This document shows positions 45,365 to 64,000 of a DNA stretch of 64,000 bases, one piece after another. The notes beneath the pieces are model-generated. The model searched no databases, had not been told where the DNA came from, and saw nothing but the letters and a program-made list of their open reading frames with translations. This DNA is from Antilocapra americana (Eukaryota > Chordata > Mammalia > Artiodactyla > Antilocapridae): assembly GCA_007570785.1 (NCBI GenBank), contig ML661900.1:6121800-6185799 (forward strand). The letters are read 5' to 3'. The first letter of the stretch is position 1. Each line of letters begins with the position of its first letter. Both the position numbers and the translations under genes were made by a program.

Positions 45365-46361
45365 TCAGTCTGTCTGCCCTCTGATGGAGAAGGGTAAGAG
45401 GCTTATGGAAGCTTCCTGATGGGAGAGGCTGACACACTCCTTTTCCTATTAGGAACCAGTCTGTTGTTCCATATCCAGTTCTAACTGTTGCTTCCTGACC
45501 TGCATACAGGTTTCTCAGGAGACAGGCCAGATGGTCTGGTATTCCCATCTCTTTCAAAATTTTCCACAGTTTATTGTGATCCACACAGTCAAAGGCTTTG
45601 GCATAGTCAATAAAGCAGAAATAGATGATTTTCTGGAACTCTCTTGATTTTTCGATGATCCAGCAGATGTTGGCAATTTGATCTCTGGTTCCTCTGCCTT
45701 TTCTAAAACCAGCTTGAACATCTGGATGTTCATGGTTCATGTATTGCTGAAGCCTGGCTTGGAGAATTTTGAGCATTACTTTACTAGCGTGTGAGACGAG
45801 TGCAATTGTGTGGTAGTTCGAGCATTCTTTGGCGTTGCCTTTCTTTGGGATTGGGATGAAAAACAGCATGTTAAAAAGCAGAGACATTACTTTACCAACA
45901 AGGTCCATCTAGTCAAAGCTATGGTTTTTCCAGTAGTCATGTATGGATGTGAGAGTTGGACTATAAAGAAAGCTAAGTGCCGAAGAATTGATGCTTTTGA
46001 ACTGTGGTGTTGGAGAAGACTCTTGAGAGTCCCTTGGATGGCAAGGAGATCCAACCAGTCAATCCTAAAGGAAATCAGTCCTGAGTATTCATTGGAAAGA
46101 CTGATGCTGAAGCTGAAACTCCAGTACTTGGGCCACCTGTTGTGAAGAACTGACTCAGTGGAAAAGACCCTGATGCTGGGAAAGATTGAAGGCAGGAGGA
46201 GAAGGGGACAACAGAGGATGAGGTGGTTGGATGGCATCACCAACTCAATGAGCATGAGTTTGAGTAAACTCTGGGATTTGGCAATGGACAGGGAGGCCTG
46301 GTGTGTTGCAGTTCATGGGGTCGCAAAGAGTCAGACATAACTGAGCAACTGAACTGAACTG
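45365..46361 (+). mobile_element. BovB insertion with 5' inversion (twin priming)
   Basis: From 45365 to about 45861 the BovB sequence is antisense (RT region, translating on the minus strand to FIPIPKKGNAKECSNYHT and FIDYAKAFDCVDH). From about 45862 to 46361 it is sense ([16 protein letters not shown] region to the GAACTGAACTGA tail). The whole is flanked by ATGTTGATATTTT (45352-45364) and ATGTTGGTATTTT (46362-46374). This is the signature of a single insertion with twin-primed inversion and internal deletion. Confidence 0.85.
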
Positions 46362-46691
46362 ATGTTGGTATTTTATAGATAGAGCCAAAGGATCGATCTC
46401 CTGATAGAGTGGATGTGGCTGTGAGAGAAAAGGAGAGGAATCAAGGTTCAAAGTGGGCCAAGGCAATTAGTGCCGGAACATTGTAGGGGCTCTGTAAATG
46501 CCAGCTATTCAAGTGACAGCAAACACAACTAAGCTATGGGGAAATGGAGAAAATCTGTGAAACACAAGTCACAAAACGTTGCCTGGCAAATGATTAGGAA
46601 TGAGTTAGAGGGTATTTAGTGTCTGGAAACCCCTTTGATTATTTGCATGTAAAAATTAAAAAGAGAGGTTTCACTTCCTCTTAGGATATAG

Positions 46692-47550
46692 AAAGTTTTC
46701 ACTAGACGGACCTTTGTCAGCAAAACAATGTCTCTGCTTTTTAATATGCTGTCTAGGTTTGTCATAGCTTTTCTTCCAAGGAGCAAGTGTGTTTTAATTT
46801 CATGACTGCACTTACCATCTGCAGTGATTTCGGAGCCCCCCAAAATAAAGTCTGTCACTGTTTCCATAGTTTCCCCATCTATTTGCCATGAAGTGATGGG
46901 ACCAGATGCCATGATCTTAGTTTTCAGAATGTTGAGTTTTAAGCCAACTTTTACACTGTCCTCTTTCACTTTCATCAAGAGGCTCTTTAGTTCTTCTCTA
47001 CTTTCTGCCATAAGGGTGGGGTCATCTGCATATCTGAGATTATTGATATTTCTTCCCATAACCTTGATTCCAGCTTGTACTTCATCCAGCCCGGCATTTT
47101 GCATGATGTACTCTTCATATAAGTTAAATAAGCAGGGTGACAATATACAGCCTTGACATACGCCTTTCCTGATTTGGAACCAGTCTGTTGTTCCATGTCC
47201 AGTTCTAATTGTTGCTTCTTGACCTGCATACAGATTCCTCAGGAGGCAGGTAAGGTGGTCTGGTATTCTCATCTCTTTAAGAGTTTTCCACAGTGTGCTG
47301 TGATCCACACAGTCAAAAGCTTTGGCATAGCCAATAAAGCAGAAATAGATGTTTTTCTGGAACTCTCTTGCTTTTTTGATGATCCAGTGGATGTTGGCAA
47401 TTTGATCTCTGATTCCTCTGCCTTTTCTAAATCCAGCTTGAACATCTGGAAGTTTATGGTTCATATACTGTTGAAGCCTGGCTTGGAGAATTTTGAGCAT
47501 TACTTTGCTAGTGTGTGAGATGAGTGCAATTGTGTGGTAGTTTGAACATT
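46692..47550 (-). mobile_element. BovB RT fragment, antisense, with long open frame
   Basis: The minus strand encodes an open stretch of 294 codons (47500-46616). It includes CFIGYAKAFDCVDH, KGVCQGCILSPCLF and the catalytic motif LRYADDPTLMAES (YADD box), all RTE-clade reverse transcriptase. It lacks both the endonuclease and the 3' tail, and the frame runs out into flanking DNA, so it is a fragment. Not a host gene. Confidence 0.9.
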
Positions 47551-47579
47551 ATTAACATGAGACAAACTAGATTAGGAAA

Positions 47580-49265
47580 CAATACTTCCAGGAATAAAAA
47601 GGGACAATTCATAATGAAAAAGAGGTCAAGTTCATCAAGAATAAAAAGAACCTCAAAGTGATGACCTGAAGAACAGATCATCAGGATACATACAAGTACG
47701 ACTGATAGACTTGAAAGGAGAAATAGGCAAGTCTCAATACTTGATAGAATGAGTGACTAAACAGAAAATCCACTTGGATATGGATAAACTGAATAACACT
47801 GTTAACCAGTTTAATCTGAATGACATTTATAGGGTTGACTCCACCCAACAACAGCAGGATACATATTCTTTTAAAGGCGTATGGAACTGCACCAAGTTAG
47901 ACCATATGCTAAGCCATAAAACAAGTCTCAACAAATTAAAAATAATTAAACTCATACAAGTATGTTCTCTCATCATAATAAAATTAAGCTATAAATCAAT
48001 AACCAAAAGATATCTGGAAAATCCCCAAACAGTTGGAAATTAAACAATACATTTTTAAATAACTATTCAAAGAAAAAATGAAAATAACTATAAACATTTT
48101 TATTAAATGAAAGTGAAAACATAACTTATCAAAACTTAAAGCAGAACTTGGAAGTTATAGCACTATGTATTTATATTAGAAAATAGAGGAGAAAATGATT
48201 TTGTTTAGGTAGAGATTTCTTAGATAAAATAAATAGTACAATCCATAAAAGAAAAAAAGTCTTGATTATATTGACTTTTACCAAAATTAAAAACTTCTGT
48301 GCTTCCAAAATTACTAGTAAGAAAATGAAAATACAAACCACAGATTGGGAAAAAATATTTCCAAAACATTTAACTGATAAAGTATTTGTATCCAGAATAG
48401 ATAACTCTTCCAACTCTGTAATAAGATAGACAATTAAAAATGGGCAAGGATTTGAACAGAAACTTCATCAGACATGAGATATGATGGAAAATATGTATGT
48501 GAACAGATGCTTAACATTATTAGTCATTTGGGAAATGAAAATTGAAACCACAATGAAATAACAGAACTTACTTACTAGAATGGTTTAAAAACAGCCACAC
48601 ACACGATATGAAGTGCTGGCAGTAGTTACTTTGTGGAGCAATAGCCACTTTGGAAAACAGTTTGGCAGTTTCTTGTACAGTTAAACAAACACTTATATGA
48701 CTGAGAGCCTCATTCCTAGGTATTTACCCAAGAAAAAGAAGGTATGCCCACTCGAAGACCTGTATGTGAGTACTGACAGCGGTTTTTTATTTTTGTTTTT
48801 TGTAATGGCCCCAAACCAGAAACAACCCAAATACATAATTTCTGGTATAAATAGAAAAACAAACTGTGGTCCACACAATGGAATACTTCTCAGCAATGAA
48901 AAGGCGCAAGCTGTTGATACAACATGGATGAGTTTCAAAAGCATTATGTCAAGTGGAGGAAGACATACAAAAGGCCACATACTGAATCATTCCATTTATA
49001 TGAGATTCTGGAAAAGACAAAACTATAGGGACAGAATGCAGATTAATAGTTGCCAGGAGAAGTGGGTGGAGGTAGAAAATTGACTACAAAGACGCATGAG
49101 AAAACTTAAGGGTCATGGAAGTATTTTACATCCTGATTGGGGTGGGAGGTTTCTACAACTACACATACTTGTTAAAACTCATCAAAATGTATGCCTAAAA
49201 TGGGTGAATTTTACTGTAGGCGGATTATTCTTCAATATATCTGAATTATATTTTAAAAGTGAAAG
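47580..49265 (+). mobile_element. Old L1, internally deleted
   Basis: 47753-48040 translates to KLNNTVNQFNLNDIYRVDS and DHMLSHKTSLNKLKIIKL, the L1 ORF2 endonuclease C-terminus. From about 48280 the sequence jumps to the ORF2 3' end and L1 tail (CAGTTTCTTGTACAGTTAAAC, GGTCCACACAATGGAATAC). Diverged and inactive. Confidence 0.8.
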
Positions 49266-49327
49266 AGGTAATAATAGCTGTGAATCAGAAATGAAATGGA
49301 CTTTGATATCACATATCCTGGAAATGG

Positions 49328-49533
49328 GGCTTCCCTGATGGCTCAGATGGTAAAGAATCTGCCTGCAATGTGGGAGACCCGGATTTGATCCCTGGGTCGG
49401 GAAGATCCCCTGGAGAAGGAAATGGCTACCCACTCCAGTATTCTTGCCTGGAGAATTCCATGAACAGAGGAACCTGGCGGGCTGCAGTCCATGGGGTCGC
49501 AAAGAGTTGGACGTGACTGAAGCGACTTAGCAC
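49328..49533 (+). mobile_element. Bov-tA SINE
   Basis: GGGCTTCCCTGATGGCTCAG through GAAGATCCCCTGGAGAAGG to GACGTGACTGAAGCGACTTA. The duplicated flank ATCCTGGAAAT occurs on both sides. Confidence 0.95.
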
Positions 49534-49539
49534 GTCACA

Positions 49540-50984
49540 TCCTGGAAATAGAGTCCTGCGCCATCTAGTGGTTTCCTAGGGCAGTGACAGTTCTGTTTGC
49601 TGGCGGAGAAGCTCCTAGCCTTCCGGAACCCCAGAGGCCAAGGCATCCCTTCTCTTGTCTGCCATGGGTACCCTGCCACTTGGATCAAGTACCTTGAATC
49701 CAGGATTCTGTTGCCCTGGTCACCATAGGCACTGTCCCCCAGTTTTTGGGGGTGTCCATATTGATACAGGAAAGAAGAGATTCCAACCAGGACTTGACTA
49801 TTTAATCAGATGTGGCCAAGCCCAGCAGGGAGAAAACAAGAAAATAACTTATTTAAAAACAAACACTTGAGAACTTCTCAAAAAGGAAAATAAGTGACAA
49901 ATTATCAACCTAATGTGATATTTCAGCTGGCTGCAAGGTTCTAGCAAGCAGCAATTATTCAAGCTGTAACCTTCTTGTATTTTTTGCAAGCTTTGCTCAC
50001 CTGCTCCATTTTATTCTCTCTGCTTCCTGAGAGGAGCACTTAGGACTGTACCAAGGGAATGTTGGGTCCAAACTGTCTGGATCCAGATATCGGGTCCAGT
50101 TTTGCCCCAGCACAAGTCTGGGGCCCAGGAAAGCATACCAAGCACTGGGTGTTGGACAGTTGTGGGCAATTCTGACCTCTTTAGGCAACACCATAACAAG
50201 ATTTCATTTGCCGACCTTTTATCCAGGGTTTTGTATACACTACCGAAGTAAAACTTGTCTGTGGTTATCATTGTGACAGTCGGGAGGACACTTATCTTTG
50301 TCAGATTTGAGTGTCAGGAGTACATGAACTTTATAAAATCAATTTGGATGCATAAAACCCACCCATCATTTCCCCCATATGCTCTGGAAAACTTTAAATA
50401 GAGAAATAGAAATGACCTGTTTTTCTGATTTGGGAGAACTCATAAGAATACTCTCTACATCTTGTATCTTTTTTGGAGAAAATTTGTAAAATTTCTTCTG
50501 TAGTTATAGGTCTTTCACTCATTGAGTCCATTTTGGCAATTTACAAATATATTCCTAGAATATTGTTTTTAATGTTCAAGCACTCATTAATAAGCTTGGA
50601 AAATGCATGTACTATTCTCTTAAATTTCAAAAGTCATTTCCTTAGCTGTGTCTGTGTTATTACTTCCTTTCTAACCTCATATTTGGTATTATTTTCTTGA
50701 CTAGACCAGTTGATGCGTTGTCTATTTTGTCTCTGCCTTCCCCTTCCCATAAAGAACAATCTAGACATGAATTCCTCTACTTCCAAGAGGAATTAGGCTT
50801 CTCCCTGCCCAACCACTTTTTGAGCTGCTGTCTCTAGGAGTCATGAATCTAAAGAGCTGTGGAGGAAGGAGGTGAAGGTTTGCACAGTGCCCTGGCTCTG
50901 CTTCAAAGCACAAGCATATGGTTTTCTGTCTGGTCTCAGATGCCTTGAGGATCTGATGGAAGCCACACGCCTGTCTCCAGAAAT
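49540..50984. other. Intergenic, no gene recognised
   Basis: AT-rich sequence with no clear open frame over 103 codons, no young SINE and no recognisable domain. Confidence 0.5.
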
Positions 50985-51172
50985 TTGCCTGAATTTGAAT
51001 CTTGGCTCTCCTGTTTATTAGCTGAGGGAACTGGGGCAAGTCATATGATTCTCTAGGCCTCAGTTTCCCCATCTCCTAAATGGGAATAATAACAGTGCTT
51101 TCCTCATAGGGTCATTGTGAGGATTAAACAGGATAACTTTTGTAGAGCATTTATGGCATAGCCTGGTGCATG
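50985..51172 (+). mobile_element. MIR element
   Basis: TGAATCTTGGCTCTCCTG, GGGGCAAGTCATATGATTCT, CCTCAGTTTCCCCATCTCCT and GGGTCATTGTGAGGATTAAA form a nearly full-length MIR. Confidence 0.92.
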
Positions 51173-51176
51173 GCTG

Positions 51177-51387
51177 GGCTTCCCTGGTGGCTCAGATGGT
51201 AAAGAATCTGCCTGCAATGCAGGAGACCTGGGTTCGATCCCTAGGTCAGGAAGATCCCCTGGAGAAGGGAATGGCTACCCACTCCAGTATTCTGGCCTGG
51301 AGAATTCCATGGAGAGAGGAGCCTTGTGGGCTACAGTCCTTGAGGTGGCGAAGAATTTGACATGACTGAGTGACTAACACTCTCACG
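51177..51387 (+). mobile_element. Bov-tA SINE
   Basis: GGGCTTCCCTGGTGGCTCAG to GACATGACTGAGTGACTAAC, complete and little diverged. Confidence 0.95.
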
Positions 51388-51561
51388 CTTCAGCTGGCAC
51401 TGTTGTCAATGGCTAACAGTTCAGTAAGTTAAATGTCATCACCATCATCATTAGTGGTCTTTTCCTGCTGGGTCCTTTTCTCTCTCCACCCTGGGAGGTA
51501 CTTGTGCTTCCCCCACCTCAGGGGGCTTCTGTGAGCCAAGGCACACTGTGGGGTGATGGAA

Positions 51562-51777
51562 AGAAAGAAAGTGAAGTTGCTCAGTCATGTCTGACTCTTT
51601 GTGACCCCATGGACTGTAGCCTGCCAGGATCCTCTGACCATGGGATTTTCCAGGCAAGAGTACTGGAGTGGGTTGCCATTTCCTTCTCCAGGTTATCTTC
51701 CCCACCCAGGGATCGAACACCCAGTTCTCCCCCATTGTAGGCAGACACTTTACTGTCTGAGCCATCAGGGAAGTCCA
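51562..51777 (-). mobile_element. Bov-tA SINE, antisense
   Basis: AGTTGCTCAGTCATGTCTGA to TGTCTGAGCCATCAGGGAAG, between perfect duplications GGGGTGATGGAA at 51550-51561 and 51778-51789. Confidence 0.95.
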
Positions 51778-51789
51778 GGGGTGATGGAA

Positions 51790-53799
51790 GGTTGTCCTAA
51801 ATGGGAAGAGGAAAGAAGGGAGGAGTTAGGGAGGTTGTGGTGGAAGCAGGCAGAGGAGAAAAGGCAAGACAGTTTCCCCTAGACTCGGGAGAAGGGGGCC
51901 TGTGGCTCTGCTAGTAGCAAGGACATTTCCTGCTCCTGGTGATGCCCTGAGGATGTATGAACCTCAAGGGACATGCTGTGTGGTGTCCTTGTGCCTAGGC
52001 TTTGCAGGAAGCAGAGACACCTGCCCTCGAGGGTTCATCATCAAGCCTGCATGCAATGACTAGAGAGGACTGAAGACCTCAGGGCCCCTCTCTGATGTTC
52101 TGAGCCTTTTGAGGCTTCTAGGATGAGAGTAAAATGACTTGGGACATTGAATTTCCCACCTGGTAACCAGGGGCTCAAAGTGGATTAAATTAATTTTTTT
52201 TTTTTTTAAAGAATGATTTCATTTTAGCTAGGGCAAATGGGAACCAAAATTCATACCTGCTTCCCCTGTCTTCCATACCTTGAGTTTCTCTGTTGAAACT
52301 TTTTTAGGGCTTTCTCACTCTTAGAAAGTTCTGCTGCAATTTCCAGGGTGACGTGTGTCAGGTGCACCCTTGGGTCCTGAGTCTTGGCTGCTCTCTTGAC
52401 CTGAATCCTTGTGATTCCCCAGTGAAGTTTCCAGGGTGTGGGCAGTGCCTTTCATTCTCCTTAGCTGGCTGGTGCCTGCCCTGCCCATGGGCACTGCCTG
52501 TAGGACTCAATCTGGGGGACAGCAAGGAGTTTGTGGGGAGGTGGGTCTTCCCAACAAAGGCTGTAGTTGGGTGTGTACCCAACTTGGCCATAGTGAGGAG
52601 AAGCTGTGTTGGGACCATCCATGGGCGTGATCAGCAGGGCTTAGAGGTCTTGGAGGGTGGCCAAGGGGACCTTGGTATCTTGACCATGACGGAGAGATGC
52701 TTGGTGGGAGCTGGGAGTGACCCCCCTGCCCCACGCTGGAAGGGCAGGTGTTGTTGACCTCACTCAGTCTGAAGCAGCAGGGCAAGCAGGACCCTTCCTC
52801 AGGAGGCTGGCCCCAGGGGCAGGCATCAGGTGTGGGCCAGTGCAGATGCAGAGGGGAGGGGCTTGGCACACAGGCATTGCCATGGACCAAGAGGGAACCT
52901 GTTTGGCACCCAGCCCCTCACCACCCAGCAAGCCCCACACTGTTTTCTTGGAAGGTGGCTTCCAAGGAATAATCTTTTTTGGTTCAGGCTTGAAGGTGGT
53001 TTGTGCCTCCTCCCCTTCCGCTCCTCCTGCCGCAGACTCGCTCATCCCACCCTCTAGCCCCCACAGCCCCCCAGCACCCCATGGGCACTGCGCCTCCCCA
53101 GGAGCCTCCCTTGAGCATCGGCTGAAGCCTGAGGCCTCAGTCTCCTCGTCTAGGCTTCACCTTTCTGACCTGACAACTGGGGACTCTTGACTGTACCTCT
53201 TGGGACCTTGTGACAGTCTGGAATTTGGTGACCTTGTCCGAACCCTCCTTGCCTTCCTGGGGGCACCTAGGAAGGAGAGGGGTGGGGTTGGAATCAGGAC
53301 AGAGTCTCTGAGGTACACAGGGGTACAGGTTGTGGCCGAGCGGGACCCCTGGAAGGCAGGCTTCTGCCTGCACCCCTTCTCTGTCCTGCCGTCCAGCCCT
53401 AGATGGAGAGCAGCAAGGACACAGCCCTCACCCCTAGTTGGGAGAGAGTCAAACCCTAGCAAGACTTAGTGAGGGAAGGCGAGAGGGGCTGCAGCCGCGT
53501 TCCACTCCATCCTCTGCCTGGGCTAGTGAATGGCTCAAGGGCTCTAGTGGGCTGGGACCAGGGCCTTCTGGAAGCACAGCATGGCTCCCAGAAGACCGCC
53601 CTCTCCACCCTGTCGGGGCGCCTACTTGCTCCGGGTGTCCTGAGGCATGACCAGTGTGAGAGCCAAAAGGGGAGACCCTCTTCTCCTTGGAGGACTGAGT
53701 GCAGCAGGCGGGGGAGACCACAATGACCTGGCGTGGTCTAACACCCTGCGGCTGACCTGCAGGAGTAGCTCACCAGCTCTCCCTGCCACATACGGGCCA
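51790..53799. other. Intergenic, no gene recognised
   Basis: Two kilobases of fairly GC-rich unique DNA. Frames of up to 157 codons at 52353-53190 have composition like their surroundings and no domain. Confidence 0.5.
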
Positions 53800-53925
53800 G
53801 GCAGGAGAGCATTCCCATTTTACTGACGGGGAAACTGAGGCCCAGAGGTGTTGCAGGCCTTGCCCAAAGTCACACAGCCAGTGAGCAGGCCCTGGAACTC
53901 ACAGCCCCTGGTTCTTGGACCAAGT
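53800..53925 (+). mobile_element. MIR element
   Basis: CATTTTACTGACGGGGAAAC, TGAGGCCCAGAGG and AAAGTCACACAGCCAGTGAG mark a MIR downstream of LOXL1. Confidence 0.9.
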
Positions 53926-54639
53926 TTCTTTCCCTTTGTCACTGCTGTCACCGCCCTGGGAAGGAAGGGGGCTGGCAGGAGGCAGGTGGGTGCAAAGGTG
54001 TTCTGAGGGCTTGTGGGAGGAGAAGGAACAGGGGAAGTGCCTTCTGCTTCTTCTGGCCCAGATCCAGGGCCCAGGAGCTCAGGGTGCCGCTGCCAGGACA
54101 GGAGCGAAAGAGCCGCTGCCTCCATCAGCCTCTGCCAAGTAGATTCTTCTCTCTTCCCTTCCTGAGCTCCACCACTGCCCCCAGAGGCTCTCTCATTAGG
54201 TAGGGAATGTTTTCACGTTGTGAGGTGCGCCCCCTCCAGCCCCTGTGAGCAGGAACTGTCTGACTGTAATGTGCTCTCAGTTCCACCACAGGCTGGGCAT
54301 TCAGTAGGCGCTCAATATGCATGAAGGGGGCAGGTGGCTGGTGGAGGGGGTGACTGTGTGAGAGCAAGGGGCGGGTGGGTGGTGGTGGAGGATGGGATGC
54401 CTGGGGCCCGTCCTGCAGCGTGTCATGGGCCTCCCCCCACGCAGCAGGCTTGGCGCCGAGAGAGACCCTATGGGGCTTCCACCGGGGGCTCGAGGCCCTC
54501 TCAGTCAAGCTGTGGTCCTGACAGGGTGGTGGCTTGCCCTTTCCACATTCTGCCACGAAGGATGGAGCCCGAGCATGTCCCCTGAGCCCAACCTAGTTCT
54601 GGTCATCCCGGCCAGCAGGCCACATGCAGAAAACCACGG
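53926..54639. other. Downstream flank of LOXL1, no gene recognised
   Basis: Unique GC-rich DNA immediately past the LOXL1 poly(A) site, with a short antisense MIR-like segment near 54290-54325. Confidence 0.5.
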
Positions 54640-54962
54640 AGTAGAAAAACCTTGTTTTATTCAGCCCAGGCCTGGGCAATCTTACTCTGTGGTATGGCCA
54701 AAATATAAAAAATAAAAACCAACAACCAACAAAATAACGTGGTAGGGAAGAGTTAAGTACACAGTGGGGCCTGGCATCCGGAGTCCCTGTGGTTTCGGTC
54801 CCCATTCGCTCCCTGAGGCGGGCAGGGAAGGATGCTCCTGCGTCCAGCTGTGAGTGGGGGCTGGGCCCCTCTGGCCGGCTCGTCCTGGTGGGAGGCTGCC
54901 TGGGGAGCAGGGCCTGCTTTGGGAGGTGGGGAGGTGGGCCAGCTGTACACACCTCCCCCAGA

Positions 54963-54969
<7 letters not shown>
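54640..54969 (-). CDS. LOXL1: LOXL1 exon 7 (last two codons, stop and 3' UTR)
   Basis: The acceptor is TTCCTTAG just above 54969. The exon opens ATCCTGA: with CA from exon 6 this reads Gln-Ser-stop (stop at 54965-54963). The rest is a 3' UTR of about 320 bp ending after the AATAAA at 54661-54656. Confidence 0.93.
54656..54661 (-). terminator. LOXL1 poly(A) signal AATAAA
   Basis: The minus strand reads GGGCTGAATAAAACAAGG about 300 bp beyond the LOXL1 stop codon. It is the first canonical signal. Confidence 0.9.
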
Positions 54970-63560
<8,591 letters not shown>

Positions 63561-64000
63561 CTGGAGTGAGGAATGGGAAAGAGAGAGAGGAGGGAGCAAT
63601 AGCTTGGCATTGAGGAGGGTCAGGGTTAAAGCCCAGAGACCTCCCCAACCCTAAATGTCCTTGGTCGTTCTCAGTTCTCTACACTGGCTGTCACCTCCTC
63701 CTGGAAGCCTCCTAATATGTGTGTGAGTGAGGTATGTGACATGAACCACTCTCTCTAGGCTCACGTGTGGGGTCAGGGAGCAGGGGCTCAGCCCTGGAAC
63801 CCCATGCTGTGGGGACCACTGAGCCTCCTGGGAGACTGGGGGGGATTTGGAAAACCACATTAGACACAAGAGTGCTCTTGGCGGGGGTGTAGCTTGAACA
63901 AGGGCCTGGGGGCAGGACCGAGTGAACCAAGCAATTTCCTGATGCAGACATTCCCCTTGGTGTCCTTATTTCCCAGGGCACCAGCCCCCAGACACTCTCT
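63561..64000 (-). other. LOXL1: LOXL1 intron 1 (partial)
   Basis: Bases above the exon 2 acceptor continue to the window edge with no exon 1 features such as a signal peptide or proline-rich propeptide. Confidence 0.7.

Noticed and set aside
45285..47500. Reverse transcriptase sequences suggesting an endogenous retrovirus
   Set aside because: The motifs (FIDYAKAFDCVDH, YADD) and flanking sequence are RTE-clade BovB, with no LTRs, gag or env.
52353..53190. Possible coding region between STOML1 and LOXL1
   Set aside because: Several short overlapping frames on both strands, none with family features. Human synteny as I know it has no gene here.

Overview
This is mammalian nuclear DNA from a ruminant, most likely a bovid such as cattle, buffalo, sheep or goat. 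The evidence is the repeat content: many Bov-tA SINEs, RTE-clade BovB LINE fragments, CHR-type tRNA-derived SINEs and L1 tails, all ruminant-typical, set among GT-AG split genes with CpG-island promoters. The exact species cannot be fixed from sequence alone.

Three protein-coding genes are present, in the order known from human 15q24 (LOXL1-STOML1-PML) but read in the opposite direction. (1) PML, minus strand: exon 1 (22563-22697) and exon 2 (20180-20646) encode the N-terminus, the RING finger, B-box 1 and the start of B-box 2. Bases 1-20179 are intron 2, and later exons lie outside the window. (2) STOML1, plus strand: all seven coding exons (25410-33645), giving a predicted 401-residue protein with an endosomal targeting motif, a membrane hairpin, an SPFH/stomatin domain and an SCP2 domain, and a poly(A) signal at 34354. 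(3) LOXL1, minus strand: exons 2-7 (63560 down to 54963), encoding nearly all of the lysyl oxidase catalytic domain. Exon 1 is outside the window. PML and STOML1 are head to head, with start codons 2.7 kb apart. STOML1 and LOXL1 converge tail to tail across about 20 kb of repeat-rich intergenic DNA.

Repeat layout: PML intron 2 (1-20 kb) is almost wall-to-wall L1, BovB and SINE. STOML1 and LOXL1 introns carry only scattered Bov-tA and MIR copies. The STOML1-LOXL1 interval (34.4-54.6 kb) holds ancient L1, several BovB insertions (one with a twin-primed inversion) and a mariner MITE.

The most unusual element is at 39362-40920, in the STOML1-LOXL1 interval. It is a retrocopy of a chimeric spliced mRNA. 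A CpG-rich 5' leader and first coding exon resembling ZNF292 are joined at a splice-like CAG junction to an internal BovB segment, followed by a poly(A) signal and A-rich tail. The whole is bracketed by a 22-bp target-site duplication at an L1-type TTTT/AA site. A second oddity is a 32-bp 5' half of tRNA-Cys inserted between perfect 16-bp direct repeats at 861-924. Several local duplications, a 24-bp minisatellite, a perfect hairpin and G-quadruplex runs are also reported.
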